Positions 1 to 5,335 of a stretch of 5,573 nt of DNA are shown in pieces. Within the stretch, counting starts at the first letter, position 1. Each line of letters starts with the position of its first letter. The notes under the pieces were generated by a model, which saw nothing but the letters and a program-made list of their open reading frames with translations, did not search any database and was not told where the DNA came from. Source of the DNA: Alphaproteobacteria bacterium (GTDB lineage Bacteria; Pseudomonadota; Alphaproteobacteria; Rhodobacterales; Rhodobacteraceae); NCBI GenBank assembly GCA_030830465.1, contig JAURMY010000265.1, positions 1-5,573 of the forward strand. The letters are read 5' to 3'. The position numbers and the translations under genes are program-made.

Positions 1-89
1 ATCGGGTCGATGCGCTGGTCTGGGCGATCACCGATCTTCTGATCGGACCGGCCGCGGTTTACCGTCGCCCAAGGGTTCGCGGTTTGTAA
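1..89 (+). CDS. g2: Terminase large subunit, C-terminal end only (GTA g2)
   Basis: Only the last 28 codons are present, read in the frame that begins at base 3 and ending at TAA 87-89; the gene starts upstream of the window. The visible peptide begins RVDALVWAITDLL and ends in a basic tail (YRRPRVRGL). A C-terminal (D)RVDALVWA-type motif is typical of phage and GTA terminase large subunits, where the Asp belongs to the RNase H-like nuclease domain that cuts packaged DNA. The protein is the ATP-driven motor that threads DNA through the portal, and the portal gene follows directly, as expected for the GTA order g2-g3. The ATPase domain cannot be seen here, so the call rests on the short motif plus context. 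Confidence 0.85.
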   Translation, partial: RVDALVWAITDLLIGPAAVYRRPRVRGL

Positions 90-175
90 GATCCGCCAAG
101 CCGGTTTTCGATTTTGGCGAAACCAACCACCATTTGGAAGCCCAGCAGCGGTTTTCGTAATTTCTGGAGCAAGAT
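90..175 (+). other. Short untranslated spacer between g2 and g3
   Basis: These 86 bases hold no convincing gene. A weak potential hairpin pairs CGCCAA (94-99) with TTGGCG (114-119) around a 14-base loop. It has no following T-run, so it is not a terminator of the usual kind. A GGAG Shine-Dalgarno site at 166-169 lies 6 bases before the g3 ATG. No promoter could be recognised with confidence. Confidence 0.5.
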
Positions 176-1348
176 ATGGCATTGAATTTGTTTAAACGTG
201 CACAAGCCGCCGTGCCCGAAGCGAAGGCTTCGGCTGCCGGTCCGGTGATTGCTTTTCATGGCGCGGGCCGGGTGGCCTGGTCGGCGCGGGACACGGTTTC
301 GCTGACTCGCAGCGGCTTTGCCGGAAATCCCGTGGGGTTTCGCTGTGTCAAAATGATTGCCGAGGCCGCGGCGGCGCTGCCGCTGGTCTTGCAGGACAAT
401 GAGCGGCGCTATGAGACCCACCCGGTGTTGGCGCTGCTGGCGCGCCCGAACGGCGCGCAGGGACGGGCGGACCTGCTTGAGGCGTTGTTCGGTCAACTGC
501 TGCTGAGCGGAGACGGCTATCTTGAGGCGGTCACTGACGAGCAAGGCCGCCCCAGCGAGCTGCACGTGTTGCGGTCGGATCGAATGGCGCTGGTGCCGGG
601 GGCGGATGGCTGGCCGGTGGCTTATGAATATAAGGTCGGCGCGAAAAAGCACCGGTTTGACATGACCGGCCCGGTTTCCCCGGTCTGCCATATCCGCAGT
701 TTTCATCCGCAGGACGATCATTACGGGCTGAGCCCGATGCAGTCCGCAGCCTCGGCTTTGGACGTGCACAATGCGGCGTCGCGCTGGTCCAAGGCCTTGC
801 TTGACAACGCCGCGCGGCCCTCGGGCGCTATCGTCTATAAGGGCGCTGACGGCCAGGGTTCGCTTGGCCAGGAGCAATATGACCGGTTGCTGGATGAAAT
901 GTCGAGCTATCATCAGGGGGCGGTGAATGCCGGGCGTCCAATGCTGTTGGAAGGCGGGTTGGACTGGAAACCGATGGGATTTTCGCCCAGCGACATGGAG
1001 TTCCAGAAAACCAAGGAAAGCGCCGCACGGGAAATTGCCCTGGCCTTTGGGGTGCCGCCCATGCTGTTGGGCCTGCCAGGAGATGCGACATTTGCGAATT
1101 ACCAAGAGGCAAACCGGGCCTTTTACCGCCTGACCGTTCTGCCGATGGCGGCCAAAGTTCTGGCAACTGTGTCAAACTGGTTGGCGGAATTTTCCAATGA
1201 CAGCGTTAATCTGACCGTCGACCTGGACGGTATCCCCGCGCTTTCAACAGAGCGCGAGGCGCGTTGGAAGCGGGTGAGCGAGGCGGATTTTCTGACCCAG
1301 GCGGAAAAACGGTCGCTGCTTGGTCTGCCGAAACTGGCCGATGAGTGA
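176..1348 (+). CDS. g3: HK97-family portal protein (GTA g3)
   Basis: This 390-residue protein matches the HK97-type portal family, the ring at the single head vertex through which terminase pumps DNA and to which the head-tail connector attaches. Visible family signatures are NPVGFRCVKMIAEAAAALPL (51-70), GDGYLEAV (112-119), the HYGLSPMQSA segment (182-191), the RPMLLEGGLDW segment (254-264), AFGVPPMLLG (290-299) and the following ATFANYQEANRAFY stretch (304-317). The C-terminal part (358-390) is rich in charged residues. The length is normal for the compact portals of this family and the frame is intact. The ATG at 176 has a GGAG site 6 bases upstream and no competing start fits better. Its last 8 bases overlap g3.5. 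Position between terminase and prohead protease fits the GTA order. Family assignment is firm; the GTA rather than prophage label rests on context. Confidence 0.95.
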   Translation: MALNLFKRAQAAVPEAKASAAGPVIAFHGAGRVAWSARDTVSLTRSGFAGNPVGFRCVKMIAEAAAALPLVLQDNERRYETHPVLALLARPNGAQGRADLLEALFGQLLLSGDGYLEAVTDEQGRPSELHVLRSDRMALVPGADGWPVAYEYKVGAKKHRFDMTGPVSPVCHIRSFHPQDDHYGLSPMQSAASALDVHNAASRWSKALLDNAARPSGAIVYKGADGQGSLGQEQYDRLLDEMSSYHQGAVNAGRPMLLEGGLDWKPMGFSPSDMEFQKTKESAAREIALAFGVPPMLLGLPGDATFANYQEANRAFYRLTVLPMAAKVLATVSNWLAEFSNDSVNLTVDLDGIPALSTEREARWKRVSEADFLTQAEKRSLLGLPKLADE

Positions 1349-1586
1349 TCGCAACCGGAATGGCGGATCGCGGTTTTTATACGAACCGTTTGACGCCGCT
1401 TCCGCCCGATTGGAAACCCATGAAAAAGTATTGGCCGAGCGCTGGAACGGGCTGGAACGTCGTCTGGTGACCATGGAGGCCACATTGGAACGGTTGGAGC
1501 GCCGTTTGTGGATGGCCGTCTATGGCGTGACCGGTTTCATGCTGGCGCAGGGGGCGATTGCCTTTATGGATTTGACGCAAAAATAA
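1341..1586 (+). CDS. g3.5: GTA head-formation protein (g3.5 family), small, with one predicted membrane-like helix
   Basis: This 81-residue protein sits between portal and protease exactly where R. capsulatus carries g3.5, annotated as a GTA head-formation protein (RCAP_rcc01685 family); its molecular job is not known to me. Residues 1-20 are polar (MSDRNRNGGS). Residues about 21-55 are highly charged with heptad-like Leu spacing (LETHEKVLAERWNGLERRLV), which suggests a coiled coil. Residues 56-76 (LWMAVYGVTGFMLAQ and onward) form a hydrophobic segment able to span a membrane, leaving a very short tail. I chose ATG 1341, which overlaps the end of g3 by 8 bases; a TTG seven codons earlier at 1320 is also in frame. 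No clear Shine-Dalgarno site precedes 1341, so translation is probably coupled to g3. The call relies on position, size and general look rather than a known motif. Confidence 0.82.
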   Translation: MSDRNRNGGSRFLYEPFDAASARLETHEKVLAERWNGLERRLVTMEATLERLERRLWMAVYGVTGFMLAQGAIAFMDLTQK

Positions 1587-1589
1587 GGA
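1584..1589 (+). promoter_or_regulatory. Shine-Dalgarno site of g4, overlapping the g3.5 stop
   Basis: TAAGGA overlaps the TAA stop of g3.5 (1584-1586) and lies 8 bases before ATG 1598. It decides the start of g4: the reading frame stays open upstream to 1508, but that earlier stretch merely runs through g3.5 in another frame. A second ATG directly follows at 1601, at a longer distance from the site. Confidence 0.75.
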
Positions 1590-1597
1590 ATATCAAT

Positions 1598-2170
1598 ATG
1601 ATGCAAGGATATCTTGCGAGCGGACTTGAAACAAAATTCTGCCGTCTCGATACGGATGTCGAGTTGACGAAATCCGGTGTGATCACAGGCTATGCCTCGT
1701 TGTTCGGATCTGCGGATCAGGGCGGCGATGTGGTGCAAAAAGGCGCCTATACGCAGTCGTTGAAATCCTTGGCGGCAAAGGGACGCGGGATCAAGATGCT
1801 GTGGCAGCACGATCCCGCGCAGCCGATCGGTATTTGGGACGAGGTGCGTGAAGACGCCAAGGGCCTGTTTGTCAAAGGCCGGTTTCTGACGGAGATCCAG
1901 AAAGGTGCCGAGGCGCTGGCGCTGGTGCGCGCCGGGGCGATTGACGGGCTTTCCATCGGATACCGCACATTGCGGGCGGAAAAGAATGCCAAGGGCCAGC
2001 GGCTCTTGCATGAACTGGAATTGTGGGAGGTGTCGCTTGTGACATTTCCAATGCTTCCGGAAGCACGGGTTCAAGGCAAGGCTGAAGCCGAGTCCGAGGA
2101 TCTGGTGCAGCAGTTGGCGGAGGCGTTTGCCGAGGCCAGAACCATGTTGGCCCATTTTGACCAGCATTAG
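1598..2170 (+). CDS. g4: HK97-family prohead protease (GTA g4)
   Basis: This serine protease of the HK97 prohead type (peptidase family S78) cleaves the scaffold part of the capsid protein inside the immature head. Counted from ATG 1598 it is 190 residues. Visible hallmarks are GYASLFG (31-37), DVVQKGAYTQSL (44-55, the usual D-x-G-AF/Y region), the putative catalytic His71 in MLWQHDPAQPIG (67-78), the putative nucleophile Ser119 in IDGLSIGY (115-122), and the ELWEVSLVTFPM segment (141-152), whose Glu residues are candidates for the third active-site position. The C-terminal tail (about 160-190) is rich in Glu and Ala. Length is typical for the family. It sits immediately before its expected substrate, the capsid gene, with 25 bases between them. 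No inactivating change is seen at the His and Ser positions. Confidence 0.94.
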   Translation: MMQGYLASGLETKFCRLDTDVELTKSGVITGYASLFGSADQGGDVVQKGAYTQSLKSLAAKGRGIKMLWQHDPAQPIGIWDEVREDAKGLFVKGRFLTEIQKGAEALALVRAGAIDGLSIGYRTLRAEKNAKGQRLLHELELWEVSLVTFPMLPEARVQGKAEAESEDLVQQLAEAFAEARTMLAHFDQH

Positions 2171-2184
2171 TTTTCATCGATAAC

Positions 2185-2188
2185 AGGA
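2185..2188 (+). promoter_or_regulatory. Shine-Dalgarno site of the capsid gene g5
   Basis: AGGA lies 7 bases before ATG 2196. The spacing favours this ATG over the in-frame TTG at 2193, one codon earlier. The site sits in the 25-base gap after the g4 stop, giving the capsid gene its own initiation site rather than an overlap. Confidence 0.65.
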
Positions 2189-2195
2189 CATTTTG

Positions 2196-3395
2196 ATGAG
2201 CAAAACCGAAACCAAGACCAGCCCCGATTTGGGCGCGTCCCGGGCGGGGCCGACACTGGAAGTGAAAACGGCTCTGGCAGGATTTTTAAGTGATTTCAGC
2301 AACTTTCAGGCCGATATTAAGGAACGCCTGACCAAACAGGAAGAACGCATGACAATGATTGACCGCAAGAACATGATGTCCCGCCGCCCGGTTCTGAGCC
2401 AGGCCGCCGAAGTGGAAGCGCCGCACAAGAAGGCCTTTGCGGCCTATCTGCGGTCGGGCGATGACGACGGGCTGCGCGGCCTGGCAATGGAAGAAAAGGC
2501 CCTGTCCACGGCTGTGACCGCTGACGGTGGCTATCTGGTGGATCCGCAGACCGCCGACCGTGTGGCCGGTGTGCTGCGCAATGCGTCGTCTATCCGGGCC
2601 GTTGCGAATGTGGTTCAGGTGGAAGCCACCGCCTATGATGTTCTGATCGATCACAGCGATATTGGCGCAGGCTGGGCAAGTGAAACAGCCGCCGCCGGCG
2701 AGACCGGCACGCCCCAGGTGGAACGGATAACCATTCCGCTGCACGAATTGTCGGCCCTGCCGAAAGCCAGCCAGCGGCTGCTGGATGACAGCGCCTTTTC
2801 GGTCGAGGACTGGCTGGCCGAGCGGATCGCGGACAAATTTGCCCGTGCAGAAGGCGGCGCGTTTATTTCTGGCGACGGTATCGACAAGCCGAAGGGCTTT
2901 CTGACCTATGTTTCGGCGGAAAACGGGACCGAAGTCTGGGGCGAGCTTGGCCATATCCTGACCGGTGCCGACGGCGATTTCGCGGCTGTCAATCCGGCAG
3001 ATGCGATTGTCGATCTGGTGTACGCTTTGGGTGCCCGCTATCGCGCAAATGCGAGCTTTGTGATGAATTCCAAAACCGCCGGGGCCGTGCGCAAGATGAA
3101 AGACGCGGATGGCCGCTTCCTGTGGTCGGACGGCCTTTCGGCGGGTGAACCGGCACGCCTGATGGGTTATGCCGTGCTGATTTCGGAAGATATGCCCGAT
3201 ATCGCCTCCGGGGCCAAAGCGATTGCCTTTGGCGATTTCAACGCCGGTTACACAATCGCAGAACGCCCGGACCTGCGTATCCTGCGTGACCCGTTCAGCG
3301 CCAAGCCGCATGTTCTGTTCTATGCGACCAAGCGTGTGGGTGGGGATGTCAGCGATTTCAATGCCATCAAAGTGCTGAAATTCGCTGCCGTGTAA
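2196..3395 (+). CDS. g5: Major capsid protein, HK97 fold, with N-terminal scaffold region (GTA g5)
   Basis: This 399-residue protein forms the shell of the particle. Residues about 1-100 are polar and charged, with a helical, coiled-coil-like stretch near 20-60 (KTALAGFLSDF, then IKERLTKQEERM). This is the layout of the HK97 delta (scaffold) domain, which the prohead protease removes. The conserved shell domain starts near ALSTAVTADGGYLVDP (102-117). Further family signs are GAGWASETAAAGETGTP (157-173, E-loop region), LPKASQRLLDDS (188-199), FISGDGIDKPKGFL (223-236) and the C-terminal RILRDPFSAKPHVLFYA segment (361-377). By analogy with HK97, cleavage after Lys101 would leave about 298 residues, near 32 kDa, which matches the size usually reported for mature RcGTA capsid protein; this exact site is inferred. 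I see no cysteine. The preceding gene is the matching protease. Confidence 0.96.
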   Translation: MSKTETKTSPDLGASRAGPTLEVKTALAGFLSDFSNFQADIKERLTKQEERMTMIDRKNMMSRRPVLSQAAEVEAPHKKAFAAYLRSGDDDGLRGLAMEEKALSTAVTADGGYLVDPQTADRVAGVLRNASSIRAVANVVQVEATAYDVLIDHSDIGAGWASETAAAGETGTPQVERITIPLHELSALPKASQRLLDDSAFSVEDWLAERIADKFARAEGGAFISGDGIDKPKGFLTYVSAENGTEVWGELGHILTGADGDFAAVNPADAIVDLVYALGARYRANASFVMNSKTAGAVRKMKDADGRFLWSDGLSAGEPARLMGYAVLISEDMPDIASGAKAIAFGDFNAGYTIAERPDLRILRDPFSAKPHVLFYATKRVGGDVSDFNAIKVLKFAAV

Positions 3396-3421
3396 CGACC
3401 CGACAGTTTGAAACAAGGAAA

Positions 3422-3445
3422 CCTGCCGCCTTTTGAGGCGGCGGG
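3422..3445 (+). terminator. Strong stem-loop just after g5; possible partial terminator or mRNA-stabilising hairpin
   Basis: CCTGCCGCC (3422-3430) pairs with GGCGGCGGG (3437-3445) over nine base pairs, including one G-U pair, around the loop TTTTGA. It starts 27 bases after the capsid stop. The downstream side reads TCGCGCGC, with no T-run, so it does not look like a complete intrinsic terminator. A hairpin here could slow RNA polymerase, block 3' exonuclease and protect the capsid message, or mark a processing site. The pairing is directly seen; the function is inferred. Confidence 0.5.
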
Positions 3446-3495
3446 TCGCGCGCGCGGTTCGTGTTGTCCAGCTGCTCCCCCTCTGACCGAGCGAT

Positions 3496-3527
3496 GCGGA
3501 TGCGCGCGCATTTGGGGCGGCATCTGC
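3496..3527 (+). other. Second, weaker stem-loop upstream of g6
   Basis: GCGGATGC (3496-3503) can pair with GCATCTGC (3520-3527) through eight pairs, one of them G-U, around a 16-base loop. The upstream arm overlaps a perfect palindrome TGCGCGCGCA (3501-3510) that could form a competing fold. It ends 17 bases before the g6 Shine-Dalgarno site, so it may affect access of ribosomes. In GC-rich DNA such pairing can arise by chance. Confidence 0.3.
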
Positions 3528-3543
3528 GAAAAATTCGGGGATC

Positions 3544-3549
3544 AAGGAG
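3544..3549 (+). promoter_or_regulatory. Strong Shine-Dalgarno site of g6
   Basis: AAGGAG lies 6 bases before ATG 3556 and is among the best sites in the window. A second ATG follows at once at 3559. A strong independent site fits the long gap before this gene, across which translation could not be coupled to g5. Confidence 0.75.
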
Positions 3550-3555
3550 ATAGAA

Positions 3556-4152
3556 ATGATGTTGGTGGAACAAACGACCGTGCCGACAGAGGTGCTGCCG
3601 GTTTCGGAATTTGCGGCGCATTTGCATCTGGGAACCGGCTTTGCCGACGATGGTTCGCAAGACACTGTTCTGGCGGCCTATCTGCGGGCCGCAATGGCAG
3701 CAACTGAGGCAAGGATCGGCAAGGCGTTGATCGCAAGGGATTTTTCTTGGCAATTGACCACGTGGCGAACAGGTGATTCCCAGGGGCTGCCGATTGCGCC
3801 GATTTCGGCCATTAACGCGGTCAAGGTGACAGACCGGCTGGGATCGGAAACGGTTATCGCGCCTGAAAGCTATTTTCTTGTGAAAGATTTTCAGCGCCCC
3901 CGTTTGGTGGCAACCGGTGGGGCGTTGCCATCGATTCCGGCGGGCGGATCGGTCGATATCGCCTTTACGGCGGGCTATGGTCCGGCCTGGCAGGATCTGC
4001 CGGTGGATCTGGCGCAGGCGGTTTTTCTGCTTGGGGCGCATTATTATGAAAACCGCCGTGGCGAAGGGGGGCGCGAGGACCTGATGCCCTTTGGCGTGAT
4101 GGCGCTGATTGAAGCACACAGGTCGGTGCGCGTTTTGGGTGGCGGCGCATGA
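3556..4152 (+). CDS. g6: Head-tail connector adaptor protein (GTA g6; gp6/phiE125 gp8-like)
   Basis: This 198-residue protein belongs to the family of phage head-tail connectors related to HK97 gp6 and phiE125 gp8. These form a ring beneath the portal and link it to the stopper. Signs in the sequence are an N-terminal helical region (about 36-60, DTVLAAYLRAAMAATEARIG), the LPIAPISAINAVKV segment (78-91) that is typical of the family, a beta-rich middle part, and the diagnostic C-terminal block AFTAGYGPAWQDLPVDLAQA (136-155), continued by LLGAHYYENR (158-167). The frame is intact and the length normal. ATG 3556 is chosen for its AAGGAG site; ATG 3559 is an alternative differing by one residue. 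Its stop overlaps the start of g7 by four bases (ATGA). I see no cysteine. Confidence 0.92.
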   Translation: MMLVEQTTVPTEVLPVSEFAAHLHLGTGFADDGSQDTVLAAYLRAAMAATEARIGKALIARDFSWQLTTWRTGDSQGLPIAPISAINAVKVTDRLGSETVIAPESYFLVKDFQRPRLVATGGALPSIPAGGSVDIAFTAGYGPAWQDLPVDLAQAVFLLGAHYYENRRGEGGREDLMPFGVMALIEAHRSVRVLGGGA

Positions 4153-4490
4153 GAGGGCCGGTACGACTGAGCCGCAAGCTGGTGTTGGAAGCGGCGACTT
4201 TGCAGCCTGACAACGCGGGTGGCTTTACCCAAACCTGGGCCGTGTTGGGCAGCTTGTGGGCGGATATTCGCCCCGGCGCCGGCCGGTTGCGCGAGAATGT
4301 CGCCGTCAACATGTCGTCAGTCCCTTATCGCGTGATTGTTCGGGCGGCCGCAAGCGGGGCGCAATCGCGCCCAAAGCCGGGTCAAAGATTTCGCGAGCAA
4401 AGCCGGGTCTTCATGATCGAAGCCGTGGCCGAGGGTGACCCGGACGGGATGTACCTGGAATGTTTCACCAAGGAGGAGGTGCTGGCATGA
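4149..4490 (+). CDS. g7: Head closure (stopper) protein, SPP1 gp16-like (GTA g7)
   Basis: This 113-residue protein resembles the phage head-tail adaptor or head-closure family (SPP1 gp16 type), which forms the ring below the adaptor and seals DNA in the filled head. The visible pattern is an N-terminal strand region ending in GGFTQTWAVLGSLWADIRP (24-42), then YRVIVRAAA (60-68), the PGQRFREQSRVFMIEAVAE stretch (77-95) and YLECFTKEE (102-110). The order W-x-D-I-x-P, a VxVR strand, R-F-x-I-x-x-V and a last L-x-C strand is typical of the family, though sequence conservation is low. Start and stop overlap the neighbours by ATGA junctions (4149-4152 and 4487-4490), so translation is probably coupled. 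No good Shine-Dalgarno site stands before its ATG. Position between g6 and g8 supports the call. Confidence 0.88.
   Translation: MRGPVRLSRKLVLEAATLQPDNAGGFTQTWAVLGSLWADIRPGAGRLRENVAVNMSSVPYRVIVRAAASGAQSRPKPGQRFREQSRVFMIEAVAEGDPDGMYLECFTKEEVLA
4471..4479 (+). promoter_or_regulatory. Shine-Dalgarno site of g8, inside the end of g7
   Basis: AGGAGGAGG lies within the last codons of g7 and 7 bases before ATG 4487, which it marks as the g8 start in preference to an in-frame TTG at 4460. The repeat of AGGAGG-like units gives a very strong match to the 16S rRNA tail, next to an ATGA stop-start overlap. Confidence 0.75.
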
Positions 4491-4897
4491 GTTACGCAAT
4501 CGCTTCGGCCCTGCAAGCGGCTGTATTTACTGCAATTTCAGGCGACACCGTGGTGCAGGGACTGGTCGGCGCGGATGTTTATGACGCGCTGCCCGGGGGA
4601 ACCTTGCCCATGACCTATGTGGTGATCGGCGAAGAGGATGTGCGGACAAAGTCCGATGTCAGTGCCGAAGGTGCCGAACACCAGCTGATCGTCTCGATCT
4701 ATTCGGATGCGGCGGGATTTGCCGCAGCCAAGGCAGTGGCGGTGGCCGTTTCTGATGTTCTGAACGACGCTGCGCTAAGCCTGAGCCGCGGACATCTGGT
4801 TTCACTGGACTTTGTATCGGCACGGGCAAGGCGCGCTACGTCGCCGGGTGCAAGGCGCATCGACATGCGCTTCCGGGCGCGGGTTGAAGACATTTAA
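4487..4897 (+). CDS. g8: Tail terminator protein, DUF3168 family (GTA g8)
   Basis: This 136-residue protein fits the DUF3168 family. In RcGTA g8 is the tail terminator, the ring that caps the finished tail tube and docks it to the head. The N-terminal helix (MSYAIASALQAAVFTAISGD, 1-20) is followed by VYDALPGGTLPMTYVVIGEE (31-50), the family's typical Y-D-x-x-P then P-Y-V-x-I-G-E pattern; here the Pro-Tyr pair is spaced as P-M-T-Y. Next comes the strand HQLIVSIYSDAAGFAAAKAV (65-84), leading into a helix and a basic C-terminal strand (ARRIDMRFRARVEDI, 122-136). About 25 of its 136 residues are alanine. It overlaps g7 by four bases and is separated from g9 by 24 bases that are relatively AT-rich. 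The frame is intact. Confidence 0.9.
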   Translation: MSYAIASALQAAVFTAISGDTVVQGLVGADVYDALPGGTLPMTYVVIGEEDVRTKSDVSAEGAEHQLIVSIYSDAAGFAAAKAVAVAVSDVLNDAALSLSRGHLVSLDFVSARARRATSPGARRIDMRFRARVEDI

Positions 4898-4910
4898 TTC
4901 ATTTATTTGA

Positions 4911-4915
4911 AAGGA
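4911..4915 (+). promoter_or_regulatory. Shine-Dalgarno site of the major tail gene g9
   Basis: AAGGA lies 6 bases before ATG 4922 in an AT-rich, likely unfolded stretch (about 4894-4921). It makes ATG 4922 the start and excludes the in-frame TTG at 4907, which would place the site inside the coding region. Confidence 0.75.
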
Positions 4916-4921
4916 AAAATC

Positions 4922-5335
4922 ATGGCAGTTCAAAAGGGCAAGGATTTGCTGATCAAGCTTGATCTGACCGGATCAGGCGCGTTTGAGACGGTCGCGGGGC
5001 TGCGGGCAACCCGGATCACCTTCAATGCGGAAACGGTCGACGTGACCACGTTGGAAAGCGCCGGCGGCTGGCGTGAATTGCTGGGCGGGGCCGGGGTAAG
5101 GTCGGCATCGATCAGCGGTTCGGGCGTGTTTCGCGACGCGGATACGGACGAACGGGCGCGGCAGATATTCTTTGACGGCGAAGTGCCCGATTTTCAGGTG
5201 ATCATCCCGGATTTCGGCATCGTCGAAGGGCCGTTTCAGATCACATCCATCGAATATGCGGGATCGCATGACGGCGAGGCCAGTTACGAGCTTTCGCTCG
5301 CCTCGGCCGGGTCCATCAGCTTTGCGGCGCTTTGA
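4922..5335 (+). CDS. g9: Major tail (tube) protein, TP901-1 type (GTA g9)
   Basis: This 137-residue protein fits the TP901-1-like phage major tail protein family, whose copies stack in rings to form the tail tube. Features are MAVQKGKDLLIKLDLTGSGA at the N-terminus (1-20), the AGLRATRITFNAETVDVTT segment (25-43), which matches the typical tube-protein pattern of G-x-R-x-T-x-x-x-N-x-E-x-V-D-V-T, then SASISGSGVFRDADTDERAR (61-80, the common V-S-G-x-G-x-F-x-D core) and FQVIIPDFGIVEGPF (91-105) with the G-x-F-x-I-x-S-I-E-Y strand (103-112). The protein is short for the family, as usual for RcGTA-type tails, and I see no cysteine. It has its own clear ribosome site, consistent with a protein needed in many copies. 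Its stop overlaps the g10 start by one base (TGATG). Confidence 0.93.
   Translation: MAVQKGKDLLIKLDLTGSGAFETVAGLRATRITFNAETVDVTTLESAGGWRELLGGAGVRSASISGSGVFRDADTDERARQIFFDGEVPDFQVIIPDFGIVEGPFQITSIEYAGSHDGEASYELSLASAGSISFAAL

Larger units (their letters stand above)
3396..3555 (+). other. Gene-free spacer between capsid and adaptor genes, with hairpins
   Basis: This 160-base stretch is the largest gap in an otherwise tightly packed operon. No open frame in it has a plausible start and coding character; the frame open from 3408 merely runs into g6 in a shifted frame and is Cys- and Arg-rich. It contains two potential stem-loops (3422-3445 and 3496-3527), a GC-rich alternating stretch (3446-3455) and the g6 Shine-Dalgarno site near its end. 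The likely roles are control of transcript ends or stability after the capsid gene; nothing here proves that. Confidence 0.6.

Noticed and set aside
59..1105. Antisense open frame of 348 codons across the portal gene
   Set aside because: It lies entirely opposite g2-g3, gives an Arg-, His- and Gln-rich product without family signs, and is explained by third-position GC bias.
1508..1597. Upstream extension of the protease by 30 codons
   Set aside because: The extra codons only read through g3.5 in another frame; the Shine-Dalgarno site at 1584-1589 and the family's usual N-terminus support ATG 1598.
3422..3445. Complete intrinsic terminator ending the operon after the capsid gene
   Set aside because: The stem is strong but no T-run follows, and the genes downstream are needed for the same particle, so full termination here is unlikely.
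2286..3665. Very long antisense open frame (459 codons) across the capsid gene and the following gap
   Set aside because: It is a mirror of the codon pattern of g5 on the GC-rich + strand. Its product is rich in His, Arg and Gly with no recognisable domain, and every known gene here is on the + strand.
3408..3707. Possible small + strand gene in the g5-g6 gap
   Set aside because: It starts from TTG with no convincing ribosome site, has an odd Cys- and Arg-rich composition, and more than half of it overlaps the well supported g6 in another frame.
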